Assembly (NCBI GenBank): GCA_030522415.1
Contig: CM060115.1
Location: forward strand, 17,278,691-17,342,690
DNA length: 64,000 bases
Direction of reading: 5' to 3'
Origin: Channallabes apus
Lineage: Eukaryota; Chordata; Actinopteri; Siluriformes; Clariidae
The notes under the pieces are model-generated. The model was given only the letters and a program-made list of their open reading frames with translations. It was not told where the DNA came from and ran no database searches. Below, piece by piece: positions 47,701 to 58,942 of this stretch. Within the stretch, counting starts at the first letter, position 1. Each line of letters begins with the position of its first letter. Both the position numbers and the translations under genes were made by a program.

Positions 47701-49944
47701 TAATCTCTCTCTCTTTTTCTCAGATACAAGTCCTGCATTTAAAGGACAAATACACCAAGATAGAAGACGCACAGGACGACCCAACTGGAGTGGCAATTTT
47801 GGCCTTTTTGATTGAGGTTTGCTTTTCATGGTCTGCTGTAATTTTAAGCCGTTTTACTGTAAATTATTTCTTGTTTAAACATCATTATTTCTATCATATA
47901 ATAATTAACCATTACACACCCACAGCTGAGCATGTAATGGGGAAACTACATAAATGTCTTAGTGTTGCTTTGGGCCAGAATCAGCGTCCAGAACATTTGA
48001 CCCGAATACACCTTTCTAGAAATGTCCTGGAGGATTGAACTCCATTAACACAAAGTCTGTAATATATAAATATACAGCAGATCTGATATCTGGACGAATG
48101 TGCCTCAGCTAGTTTCACCTTTAGCAAACACTTTTGGTAGCATCAACATGCCTCTGGCAGAACTTTGGTTAAATACCTGATTACTGTTCTTGACAGAATT
48201 GGTGGTGTTCAATTACATGTTTAATTTTAACTTGATTTAAATTATTTTTGGAATTTCTTATTCCAGGCGGGGACTGATGAGAACCCGGGGTACACTGAGT
48301 TGATTAAAGCTGTGACAGAGGGGGTAGCACCAGGTAGGCCTGTTTCAATGTGACACTTGCTTTCCCTAAACTTTGGGTTATATTTATTCATGACGTAACA
48401 GTTTGAGCCTCCAGACTGGCCTCTTGTCCTCTACATGTACAATAGTTGTTTTCTGCTATATTTATTGATGAAACAAACATAGAGTTAACTAAAAGACTGT
48501 ACTAAGTAGTTCTAGGCTGCTAATAGGCAGATTGAGAATAGAAAGATGTGAGTAATTATTCAATAATATCATAGTTAGAATGACATTAAGTAGACGTCAC
48601 GTTATCGATCCTATGAGGCAGCTTTAATATCTGCGACTTACTGCAGCTACCGAACAAGAACATCATGAATAAAGTGATATATGACCATAAACACACACAG
48701 TGCAGAGCCACCTCTAAATGATTAGATTAATAAAGATTAAAATAAAGAAATTGGAGGAAATGTTTTACTGTGACCGGCTGCAAAGTGCCTAAAGGTCTAA
48801 TTTAAAGCAGCGACCTCATTTCCCCTCTCGTCTGTTCCAAGCACTCAGCATTCAGCATCAGCAGTAAACTGATCATCGGCCTGATCATCTGTCATCATCT
48901 GCACCTGGTTCTCGCTCGTTCACGCCGCAGATGATTTTAATATTTCAATGTTTCAAAGGTCGCTGTGTGTCTCTGATTGAAGATGTGAGACAACAGCCTG
49001 TCCAAAAAGAGGCAAAGAAACGTCCTCCACAAAGCCTGGAGAATTATTCCTCAAGGTCACCTTAATAAAATACAAGAACGCCTGGATATGTGGAAGCAAA
49101 ATACAGAGAAATGCAGGCTGGCTCAAGACTTTTAGCAAAGTATTGTATACTTCTGTCACTTCAGTAGGAACATCTGTACACATGCTTTAATCCTTTAATC
49201 ATCATTTAATATCTAAAGCCTCTTGACCTACAGTATATCTGCATGATTTCCTGCAGTAAATGTGCCAGGATACCCGTGTTTTCAATTCCGTTTTATTTCT
49301 ATAGCACTTTTATCAACCGTCATTGTCTCAAAGCAGCTTCACAAAAAGGAAAAGAAAATGTACTTTCACTCTCTGTGATATAATTTTACTATTAGACATG
49401 AAATCATCTAGTGACAAAAAGTGATGGAGCGTTATGTCTGAGTAACTTATGATGATACGTTATTTTTTATTCCTTTGTCCAGACACAGAGAAGGACGTAA
49501 ACATCACCCTGAATAAGTTGATCCCTGTGGACCTGAAGAACTACTATTACTATGAAGGGTCTGTGACCAAACCTGGCTGTCAGCCAGCGATCTGGATCGT
49601 GTTGAAGGATCGTATTAAACTTAAGCAAGACACCCAAGTGAGTCCAGTCATTTTAACGAGCTGGTTATGTGATGCTGTGTACCTGTAGCCTAAAAGAATT
49701 GTCTGTCATTGGAAACTATTTGTATTTCTGTTGTCTTGTACAGATTGGTGTATTCTACAATGTGAAGTATGGCACAGAGGAGACCAACGTCCTGGTGAAG
49801 ACCTATAGACCGGTTCAGCCTCTTCGTGGGAGAGTAGTGTACGATGGGGGTATACCCAGCTCTGGTGCTGCAACCCTAGGGGTCAGCTTCACGTTCATCC
49901 TGATGTGTTTGATTGCAGCTCTGGGCTGTTTCCAGCTCGTATAG
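41975..49944 (+). CDS. Carbonic anhydrase 4-like, probably non-catalytic
   Basis: Eight exons join in phase to 317 residues: 41975-42038, 44833-44886, 44994-45158, 46490-46644, 47724-47816, 48267-48333, 49483-49637 and 49744-49944 (TAG). Exon 1 is a signal peptide (MMRLILSFLLVSGFKTCLCA). The alpha-CA core follows (QSPIDI, FHWGD, GSEHTIDG, TGVAILAFLIE, EGSVTKPGC). The end (LGVSFTFILMCLIAALGCF) is a hydrophobic GPI-attachment tail as in CA4. Against CA2 numbering, zinc ligand His94 is Asp, His96 is kept, His119 is Gln, shuttle His64 is Lys and Thr200 is Lys, while Thr199 remains. CO2 hydration is therefore unlikely. Splice sites and frame are intact. An AATAAA follows at 50072. Confidence 0.92.
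42455..43060. mobile_element. Relative of TIR elements A/B in ca4-like intron 1
   Basis: It shares GTGCCGGTGTTATG-type text, CTAAAATGCCCCCCTGCCA and TTTTTCATCATAAACAATAT with elements A and B. It lacks their GCAATTGCAAA array. Ends are not resolved. It is flanked by G-runs (GGGGGGC). Confidence 0.5.
43130..43250. mobile_element. Foldback MITE in ca4-like intron 1
   Basis: CGCACATTATGACATCAGCA on the left is mirrored by TGCTGATGTAATAATAGTGC on the right, ending GGACCCTAATAAT. It is the same family as 39310-39455. Confidence 0.5.
47254..47694. mobile_element. Tc1-type MITE in ca4-like intron 4
   Basis: The left end CTGCCAGTCAAAAGTTTGGA and the right end TCCAAACTTTTGACTGGGAC are inverted copies and end in TGTA. 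This is a common fish Tc1 terminal sequence. No transposase is inside. Confidence 0.8.
49285..49350 (-). mobile_element. L2-like LINE 3'-tail fragment in ca4-like intron 6
   Basis: TCATTGTCTCAAAGCAGCTT and the preceding TTTATTTCTATAGCACTTTT match the 3' tail of the LINE at 19700-19770. Only the tail is present. Confidence 0.7.
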
Positions 49945-49997
49945 AGTCACACAGAATCAAACAAAACATGTCAAAATGTCAGAGAACATGAGAAGTC

Positions 49998-50585
49998 TTG
50001 AAAGAAAATCTTGACATTGTAAATCTTCAGCTTGGTGCTTTGTGCTGGATAGTGCTAAAGATAGATAACCAAATAAACAAAACAAATAAATAAATAAATA
50101 TACCCTTTAAATATATAACAGAAATTAAAAACTTAGCAGATTAATAAAACTGAACAAAAGTTTTAAATTACTTTGTACCATTTGTACGTTATCACTTCAT
50201 AGTGAAACGTTTTGAGTCGTACAGGTGATTTAAAAGAAAAAAAAACTAAAAAACTTGAAAATAATTTTAAACCATAAAATTCTTGAAATTGTTAAACTTC
50301 AGCTCAGTGCTTTTGCTTAAAGATAGATAAATAAATAAACCCTTTAAATATAGGTTTAAAGCTTACAAGAAAATAAATAGATATTAAATACTAGCAGATG
50401 AATAAAACATGGCGGCGCGGTGGTGTAGTGGTTAGTCGCCTCGCACCTCCAGGGTCTGGGTTCGATTCCCGTCTCTGTGTGCATGTGTTCTCCCCGTGCT
50501 TGGTGGGTTTCCTCCGGGTTCTCCGGTTTCCTCCCACAGTCCAAAGGCATGCAGATTAGGCTAATTGGCGTTCCCAAATTGACCA

Positions 50586-50635
<50 letters not shown>

Positions 50636-51345
50636 TCTGCGATGGAGTGGCACGCTGTCCAGGGTGTCCCCCGCCTCGTGCCCTGAGTCTCCTGGGATAG
50701 GCTCCAGGTCCCCGCGACCCTAAATACAGGATAAAGAGGTATAGAAGATGAATGAATGAATGAAAGATTAATAAACTAAACAAAAATTTGTGATTTAAAA
50801 GAAAAAAAAACAAAAACGTGAAAATACATAAAAATCTTGACATTGTAAATCTTCAGCTTAGTGATTTTGTTTAAACAAACAGAAATAAATAAACCCTTTA
50901 AATATATAACAGATATTAAAAACTTAGCAGATTAATAAAACTGAAAGTGTTAAATTACTTTGTACCATTTGTACGTTATCACTTCATATTGTAAACGTTT
51001 TGAGTCGTACAGGTGATTTAAAAGAAAAAAAAAACTTAAATACATAAAATTCTTGACATTTTAAATCTTTAGCTTAGTGATTTTGTTTAAAGAAAGATAA
51101 ACAAACAGAAATAAACCCCTTAAATATGTAATCGATATTAAAAACTTAGCAGATTAATAAAACTGAACAAAAGTGTTAAACTACTCTACCATTTGTAATT
51201 TATCACGTCATCATTTTCATAGCATCACTTCCAACCTTTTGATTGTTACAAAATAGATAAATACATAATCCTGACATTGTTCATCTTCAGCTTGGTGCTT
51301 TGTGTCTATATAGTGCTTTTGTTTGAAGAGAGATAAATAAATACA
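49998..51345 (+). repeat. Tandem repeat behind ca4-like, ~215-270 bp units
   Basis: The phrase CATTGTAAATCTTCAGCTT (with variants) recurs near 50013, 50287, 50838, 51056 and 51273. Each copy is followed by GATAAATAAA-type and TTAGCAGATTAATAAAACTG-type text. Spacings of about 215-270 bp hold once the SINE insertion is subtracted. The first unit overlaps the predicted 3' UTR and poly(A) signal, so the gene's tail has been locally amplified. No coding content. Confidence 0.75.
50411..50765 (+). mobile_element. V-SINE inside the tandem repeat
   Basis: It carries the tRNA-like head (GGCGGCGCGGTGGTGTAGTG, GGGTTCGATTCC), the core (GGTTTCCTCCGGGTTCTCCG) with a long internal (TG)n at 50588-50630, and a tail ending ATGAATGAATGAATGAA. 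It is flanked by AGATGAATAAAAC on the left and AGATTAATAAAC on the right, a likely target duplication. Confidence 0.85.
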
Positions 51346-51749
51346 TACAGAACCATTGAATAATTGTGTTACGTGTATTTTTTCCCCATATTTGTGGAGT
51401 TTGAGTTGAGTGACTCGGTACAGAAGCACATGAGTTTACTGTATATTAAAGCTCCAGTAAGAACACATTGACTGACGGCCCGTGTCCATGGCCACAAACC
51501 CAGTGGCCCAGTCGGCCCGTGTCGAGTCCTGGAGCCGCGGCTGTGGGAGATTTCGCTAAATCCTACCAAACCAATTGTGATTTTAGATTTAGTCATTTGT
51601 GATTTTTAACACCGACTCATAGAAACAATTCACACAATATTTAACAGCTTTGTGATTCCTGCTCTTGTTAAAATAATAAAAAATAAAAAGATTTCTCTGC
51701 CAGAAAAGTATCATATACTGTACCAACGACGGGTCCTGATGGGAAATTT

Positions 51750-53093
51750 ACAGCGTGTAAGATGCGCATCCAGCATATCAACTCCAACATTGATCAGCCA
51801 AACATCATCAAGGAGAACAATGCTTTAATGTTGGTGTCCTTTTTAGACTTGTCCCAGCGCCGAGCTTTGCCCAAAGGCTCTGGTCCAGCATACGATGACA
51901 TCAAACTGACTGCTTTTGTGTCTTGCCATTTCAAACAAACAGTGTTGGTGTTGGATAATCATAGGATCCACGGCCTTTTTTGGACAGGTCTTTGTCTGTA
52001 ATCAGGTTGCACTTTACTACACAGGAACCGTGTGTAAAAACCGTATGTCAGATTCCCTTTGCCAATAATTTCTCAATGAGGGGCATCGACTGTACTGTAC
52101 GGGCCCTGTACTACCTAGGTAACTTAGTAAAATATATTATACAAATTTATTTATTTCAAAGTTTTAGTCAAATATAGGATTGTCACCATTCTCCATCTAC
52201 AAAAAAATTTGCTCTATTGTATTTTGAACTAGCTCAGAGTGGCTAATTTATCCAAACATTATATAAGATGTACTTCTAGGCATTCTGCAGGCTAATACTA
52301 AATACATTAACTAAAAATACACAATTTTACCAACCTCTGGTTTTCTGAGAAGACAATTTTGTTAGGGTAGGTTTCCAGCGCAAAACAACAACATGTGGTC
52401 AGCCATCTTGTCACTACCACTCTGGCTTGTGTCAGTTCAATATTCACCCAATAGGTGAGTCTATACCGGGGCCAGAAGTGGCACTATCGGCTTTTGAAGT
52501 GAAATTAAAAAATGTTTTTTTTGTTTGTTTATTTTGAGTAGCAGCAATTAACAGCCGTCAAATTTGACCCCGTGGGTTCTCCAGTGACATTTCATTCATC
52601 ATTCATTCATCTCATTATTATACAATAAAGAATATACAGTACACCCCACTTTGCAGTTATTTATTTGTAAAAAATGTTTGGAATCATGTATGATTTTCGT
52701 TCCACTTCTCACGTGTACACCACTTTGTATTGGTCTTTCACCTGGAATTGCAATAAAATTGATTCATGTTTGTGGCTGTAATGTGACAAAATGTGGAAAA
52801 GTTCAAGGGGGCCGAATACTTTTGCAAGCCACTGTAATAAAAGAACACAAGTGAAGAAGCTGGCAATAGAAGAAGCTTTCTACTCTCTCCATTCAAAGTT
52901 AGCAATGTTTGTAATCAACGAAAGAACCCTGGGATTAACAGACTGCTGTTTTTTAGACTCTTTCTTCTCCACCTTGGTCCCGTTATCTGGATTTATCTTG
53001 AAAAGGCACCTACAAAGACAGAAAAAAACTCAATATAATGCCACAAACAATATGATCAGCAATTCTGTGGATAAGCTATATAATGTTTTATAA
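51750..53093 (+). pseudogene. Degenerate gene-like block, unrecognised family
   Basis: Conserved-looking peptide pieces occur in one orientation but in different frames: 51762-52001 (NNALMLVSFLDLSQRRALPK, VSCHFKQTVLVLDNHRIHG), 52040-52125 (FSMRGIDCTVRALYYLG) and 52857-53090 (LAIEEAFYSLHSKLAMFVIN, FILKRHLQRQKKTQYN). Stops and frameshifts break them. A Tc1 end (ACTTTTGCAAGCCACTGTA, to 52833) sits inside. The composition is protein-like, but I cannot name the family; it may be a retroelement or multicopy-gene relic. Confidence 0.4.
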
Positions 53094-53149
53094 TAAAGCA
53101 TTTTTTTATTATAATTAAAAAACTATTTATTTTGAATAGTGTAATCCAT

Positions 53150-53159
<10 letters not shown>

Positions 53160-53190
<31 letters not shown>
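53160..53190. repeat. (AAT)n microsatellite
   Basis: About eleven AAT units. No gene. Confidence 0.9.
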
Positions 53191-53394
53191 GAGGTCCAGT
53201 AATCTAGACAGTGGTCTACACCAAGGAACAATTTATCTGATCTATAAATCTATAGGTTGCATCTGTATACACCTTTTTTTGCTAAAAAAAAAGAAAAAGA
53301 AATTTTCTAGTGACACTTTCAAGTCTTACCTCTGCATGAACTCCAGAGCTGCACCAAGTTCCGCTGGATAGCTGATGTTGAGGCAGTGACTAGT

Positions 53395-53515
53395 ACCTGA
53401 TGGAAACACAGGGAGACCATATAAACTCCATGCACACAGAGACGGGAATCGAACCCGGACCCTGGTGGTGGAAGGCGACAGTGCTAACCGCTACACTACC
53501 ATGCTGGCTACATAA
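53395..53515 (-). mobile_element. V-SINE head fragment
   Basis: This is the reverse complement of the V-SINE tRNA-like head and first core part (ACACAGAGACGGGAATCGAA, CAGTGCTAACCGCTACACTA). The 3' half is missing. Confidence 0.8.
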
Positions 53516-53519
53516 TTGC

Positions 53520-54510
53520 TGTCGTTGTTGTTGGACTATTTGTTTTATTATGAATAACCACAGTGAATTCATTCAGCAATTCTGTGAAAGCATCATTTTA
53601 TCCCACTAGCTGGAGCTAAAAGAGATAGAAGTTACATTGCTAAGCATTCGGATTTTACTGTTAATAAACTATTAAGAGGACTTTTATACTAATTGATGAA
53701 TACAAACATAAATAAAATCATCAAAACCCATCAAAAGTTATTCAAGACTCGGACATCAGCACGGCCCCATGTATTCTTTAATAAAGACAGAAAAACAATA
53801 TTTAAATTCTCAAAATCAAATATACAAATGTCAGGGTGGACAGTTTATTGGGCAGACACTCTAAGTACGGCGGTGGCGGCGGGTGAAGTGGCACGTGCTA
53901 GCGGCTGTCCATAGCGGCTGTGCTAGCGGGTGGAATAGCATTCACTAATATGAAGTCCTCGGTTAATGTAAATTAGACGTCTATAAACCGTAGAAAAAAC
54001 TATTAATATCCGTAAAATATACAGTATAATGAGTTCAGTCCCGTACAAACAATAACGTCGCTCCCGTATTTATTATGGTAAATTTCTGTCAATCACAGCT
54101 GCCAGTTTTTACCATAAAATGTTTTAAGTTTATTTTTTACAGAGCAGATATTTTACTGATTTTTAAACTCTATCAACAAAGGTTTAGTAAAATATAAACT
54201 GATGCTTCATGATATTAGTAACAAATACCTTCTCTGAGAGTTTCCTTTTTATAAATACAGTAGATCATACATTTTACTGCAATAAACCATATTTTCATAT
54301 GTTTTTATCTGTTAAATTTAAGGTCTTACTCTGTAAAACTAATTACAGGTTTTCACTGTAAAGTCTACGGTTATGCCAAGTTTTGTGAAATACGGTTTTA
54401 TTCTGTAGCATTTATACGGTATTTTACTGTTAGAATTACGAACAGTTTTACAGTGCAGAAGTAATACACTTGGTATAAATTAAAATGCCTTTTGGTTAAG
54501 TGAGAGAAAA
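53520..54510. other. Gene-free stretch
   Basis: This holds AT-rich sequence and a GGCGG-rich patch (53870-53935). Around 54000-54420 there are several TTTTACTGT/ACAGTAAA-like words, typical of fish repeat DNA. No gene. Confidence 0.35.
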
Positions 54511-54519
54511 TAAAAATCA

Positions 54520-56050
54520 TACCACAGACAACAATGCAAGGTGTGCTGGGTAGTTGATCAACTTCAGATGGAAGACTTGTCTCATCAACCAAGAGGAACA
54601 TCTTGGCCTGTACTTCATTAACGTATTTCAGAAGGAGCAACACACATCCAGCAATATCAGCATGTAGATCCTTTGCTTTAGCAATTTCCATGCCTGATGT
54701 GATGTCCTTAATTCTGCTCTTCTTCTCATGGGAGATGAGATATGAGATTTACTTGAAATGGCTTCTCCATCAACATCCATAAAGTGAACCATTATCCCAC
54801 ACGTCTCGAACAGACATGGCCACTCGTTCACCAGAACAGGGGTCTCCATTCCACTTATGATGTTGCTTCTCTCAGTGTAGAAAGTTGCCACCATTTCTTT
54901 CCAATACTTTGTGTTCTTGCTTTTGTTTTTCTGCATGTTCTTTAATTCCTCTTGTGTACATTTCTGAGTCTCTTCCGTGTCATTAAGTGGCAAGCGCTTT
55001 GGTTGCCAGTTTATACAGCCACACGTATCCACTCTTATCTTGGAAGGTGGGTCTTCTCCCTCACTTGTGCTGGATGCCTGTCTTTTCAGGAAAAGAGAGT
55101 GTTTTCCCCTTCTCATGTGGTCAACTCTACTCTGCAGCTGCTTGGTGAGGGAGTCATAACCACTACAACTTGATCTTCAATTATATCTCGGAATGACTGA
55201 GGATATGTCGAAGCAATCTTCCTGGCAATTTCACTAAGATGTTTCTTCCCTGGTGAAGGGCAGATGGTCAGGAGCTTGGCTACCATCAGCCGAATCAGTT
55301 CACGTCTTTCACGTCCTGTTGGTCGCTCCTTGTTTTTGAGCTTTCTGGTCATTTCTGGTGGCATTTTACTCCACGGGACCTCAAAATTGAAGTGCCAGTT
55401 GTTTTAAACTGGAGACGGTCTATGAGGGTTTGAGATTTCACTTGAACTTGTGGATGGCGGAGACTTGGAGTTATCTGCACTGTATTCACCTCAAGAGAGA
55501 AAATATGTATTTATTAAAAAATTACAAAAACCCTGAAACATTATCAAGATCACATAATACTTTATGTAGGCTTTAGATATACTTGATGTACCTCTGGTTA
55601 ATTAATCATTAGAAGAATTTTTTTTTTTAAATCAGCCAAAAGTTTTAACTCAAACACACTTGTAGGTGAAGGTCCTCTGCATAGTGTTCGATTCGGCTGA
55701 GCTCTGGTAAGTCCATCAGGAATCTCCTCTGCATCCTTCTCACCTGAAGAGACAAAATAGGAATTGCTATCAATCGCCTGCAAAGCTAGAATAATAGAAT
55801 TATTAACCTCTTATGTTGAGGATATACTGTAATATACTTGCAATTAAATATACTTACATACAGCCAATACATTTTCTAGCTTCAATTGGCCTTAGGACGT
55901 TAATAAGATCTGGCTCCTGGACATATTTTCCATCTTCCAGGGTTTCCACACCTAAGGACTGGAGAGTCTCCAACATCAGGTGTTTTGAATTTGAACTTGG
56001 CAGCACAGATCCAATGAAGTCAGCAAGCTCAGTGTCTACATCACCCATTC
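54520..56050 (-). pseudogene. Broken copy of a multicopy teleost gene (SAMD3-like)
   Basis: Minus-strand pieces in order are 56048-55854 (ELADFIGSVLPSSNSKHLML), a short 55783-55598 piece, 55430-55118 (FEVPWSKMPPEMTRKL, KERPTGRERRELIRLMVAKL) and, after a frameshift, 55150-54800 (GYDSLTKQLQSRVDH, YGCIN-like CGCINWQPK, VNEWPCLFETCGIMVHF). The last is 54691-54530 (FLLVDETSLPSEVDQLPSTP, CIVVCG). From memory this order matches a repetitive fish family annotated as sterile-alpha-motif-domain protein 3-like; that name is an inference. Exon-like edges remain, but the frame is broken near 55115 and 54745. Confidence 0.5.
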
Positions 56051-56054
56051 CTAA

Positions 56055-57370
56055 GAAAAAAGGGGTAAGTGTTCCATCCCTCTTCCCTTAAGTCCAGGGG
56101 TGGGAGTGAGAGTAACAAAAGAAATAAAACCTATAACCAAGAAATGAATAAAAACAGTGAAGGATCACTTCAGTCCACTGCCCCAGAAATGCAACAACAC
56201 TTTCTCTGATAACTAACCAAGAGTTTATTTACAGGTTTTAAAGTATGAGGGCAATAAATGGTTTCAGGAGAGGGCCGAGGCCAACATGAACAACACACAC
56301 ACACTAAGTGAGGGAGAACTAAATAACCTAACCAGGTAAAATAAGAGAAATAATCTACAACGGCTTTCCTCAACTCCCTTACTAACTGAAAAACAGGAAT
56401 AAACATGGGTTAAACACAATAAAAGGGCACCGTCTCCCTGCGGCTTCCCATTTAACTATAATAAAAATAACCCAGTTACAATAGCAGTTAGAACCACTAA
56501 CAAAGAACATGTATATTATAGTAGGTTGGACCAGCTATAGAAAATAACCATACAGCTTCCTCACTGAACAATTATCTGTAATAATAGTTAGACTTGCACC
56601 ACAAACAACAGTAGTTTTATAGCAGGACCTCAACACAAGTCTGGAGCAGGGGAGAAGTGAGCGTCTCCTCGGGAATACCTGCCCCGTCTGTAGCCACCCT
56701 CTGACCGGCATCACCCGCGAGCATTTACCTGCCAAGCAAACAGAGAGAGAGAGAGAGCACAGGGAACACACAGCCACACCCAAAGGGCGGGAAAAACAAC
56801 ACCCCAAATGAATATTAATACACATACACAAACATAGGGGTGTAAGAGTCCTGGGATGAGCACAGCAGAGTATTTAGGGTTATTAATAATAAATGAGCAC
56901 TACAGTAACTAAATGGACGGCAACTTAAGAGAGAAGGTCGTCTTTAAAAAAAGAAAGAAAAAGGGGAAAAAAAGCACTGGACGTCCCTCCGTCTCCACAG
57001 CACAACTTACAAGAGCGGCTGCCTTCTGCATGACGGACAGATGCTGCAGTTCTCCTGTAGTTCATATTTAGTGCTGTATCATTTTTGCTAAATTAAGTCT
57101 TTTTCGAACTTTGTTTTACGTTTTGCGATATGAAGGAAATACAACAAAAGTTAAATATACTGTAGTTCATAGTGACGGAGAACGGATTGATCCTATTTAA
57201 ATGCATCCCTATGGAAAAAACTGACTCGGTGTACGACCAAATGGGATTACGAACAGAACTTGTGAATGAATTATGTTCGCGTATTGAGGTTCCACCGTAA
57301 TTATAATAATTCTATCATCAAAAATTCATCCAGTTCAAACTGAACTCACAAATGATTAAACATGACGTAC
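56055..57370. other. Gene-free stretch
   Basis: I see no gene. Near 57235-57300 lies GTTCGCGTATTGAGGTTCCA, which resembles the right end of the TIR family at 15045-16045, so a fragment of it is likely. A GAGAGA run lies at 56742-56757. Confidence 0.35.
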
Positions 57371-57371
57371 G

Positions 57372-57398
57372 TAGGGTTAGGGTTAGCCCTAACCCTAA
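57372..57398. repeat. Head-to-head telomere-like repeat
   Basis: TAGGGTTAGGGTTAG is followed directly by CCCTAACCCTAA. Two vertebrate telomere hexamers therefore meet two reversed ones. The tract is only 27 bases and may be chance or a repair scar. Confidence 0.6.
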
Positions 57399-57857
57399 GT
57401 CAAAATTTGCTATGACAAAATCCTCTGATGAAAATGAAATATCCCTGAACGTAATTCACTCGATTACAAGCCTGAATCCTGAAGCAGGTCCGAATGTCTG
57501 ACTTTTCAACCATTATTTCAACATCATTTGAACGATTACGTTTCTCTCGTCTCTTATCTTCTTTCTACATTTGCAGACCTGCAGCCCCGAACCTGCTGAT
57601 GTTAATCTGCTGAATTAAAGACCAGAGAATTTACCAGACATTTCATTTGATATTTTCATTATAGTGGTAACCTGTGTGTGTGTGTGTGTGTGTGTGTGCC
57701 TTTATACAAGATTATTCTCGTTCATCTCCGAATTAGGGAAATCTGTTAAATTAGTACAGATGTCGGTAAGTGTTTTATATTATTTTAGTTACTGTAGAGA
57801 CATTTAAAATAGATAATATGACGTAATATTGTATCTTTTCATAGAAAAGGTTATCAA

Positions 57858-57930
57858 GTCAAGTCAAGTTTATTTATAGCACATTTAAAAACAACCAAAG
57901 TTGACCAAAGTGCTTTACAATGATAGAAAT
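57858..57930 (+). mobile_element. LINE/SINE 3'-tail-like fragment
   Basis: CAAGTCAAGTTTATTTATAG, CACATTTAAAAACAACC and AAAGTGCTTTACAATG form the 3' tail signature of a widespread fish retroposon. The body is absent. Confidence 0.55.
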
Positions 57931-58226
57931 AAAACGACCAGAAATAAACAGCATAACATTAAAGCAAATAAAAATCAATTAGTGACAGTAAACAAACAAT
58001 AATCAAATGAAATCATGCATAAACCATTTAATTAAAATAATTTAAATAGTTATGACCGAATAATCATTTTATAAAATGTTTTGTTTGTTTGTTTTGTTTG
58101 CTGCGTAACATTGGTTCACATGCCAAGCGAGTCAGGCACCTGGTTTTAATAATCAATATCCCTGCAGTCAGAATAAACAAGACCGAAATATGTAAAGGTT
58201 CCACATAACGATAACATTTAATCTGT

Positions 58227-58227
<1 letters not shown>

Positions 58228-58262
<35 letters not shown>
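58228..58262. repeat. (CA)n microsatellite
   Basis: This is a simple CA tract. Another short (TG)n lies at 57675-57699 and a third CA tract at 58911-58941, next to the mtmr exon acceptor. Confidence 0.9.
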
Positions 58263-58264
<2 letters not shown>

Positions 58265-58795
58265 GACCCAGCTGATCGAACCATGTCACAGAGAGAAAGC
58301 AACACGCAACAAACCCCCTAAATGTGAGTCAGTGCTGAGAATATGACGTCTTATTACTGGCTCGGTGTCACTGTGTATCTGCACTGTAACCTTATTGTTA
58401 TTCTGTATTGTTTACTGTTAAAGAGCTGAAAATAAGAAGAGAAGAAATAGGACAAATTCTATCCCTCAGCAAACACACCTACTAGTTTATCAAAACTCCA
58501 TTCAGTTACATATAAATACTCGTGGTTTTTTTTTTAATGGGTCATTTTATAAAACATCAACAGACACAATAAAATGATAAATGTTCACGCTGGCACTTTA
58601 TTAGCAAATGATAATGTTGAGATCAAAACTTTGTAATGGCTTCGGGTTTCACTCTATGATATTCCTGTCATGTGGCCGAATCATTACTAAAGGAAAACCA
58701 GATGATGACGATCTACTGGCTGTGATGGAAAGTGAAAAACCCCCACAGACTAATCATTAAAGTTTAAAGGTTAAAGTTCAGCCCTGTGTACTCAC

Positions 58796-58906
58796 TAGGC
58801 AGGATCAGGGATTTGACTGCACACAGCCCTCAGAGACGCGAAACTCTTCCTGATGGAGTGGATATTAGCCACGCCCATGAACATCACCTCGCAGTTCGGG
58901 TAGTAT

Positions 58907-58907
<1 letters not shown>
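58796..58907 (-). CDS. mtmr3/4-like phosphatase-domain exon (isolated)
   Basis: The exon runs from acceptor GTGTGTGTAG to donor GTGAGT and encodes YYPNCEVMFMGVANIHSIRK then SFASLRAVCSQIPDP. In MTMR3/MTMR4 this segment lies within the myotubularin phosphatase domain, upstream of the catalytic CSDGWDR loop. Length (112 nt), phases (starts 2 nt into a codon, ends after 2 nt) and frame are clean. The (TG)n tract on its minus strand serves as the polypyrimidine-poor acceptor region. No neighbouring mtmr exon, including the catalytic loop, is visible on this strand. The other mtmr part (35314-36693) is on the opposite strand. Confidence 0.8.
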
Positions 58908-58942
<35 letters not shown>

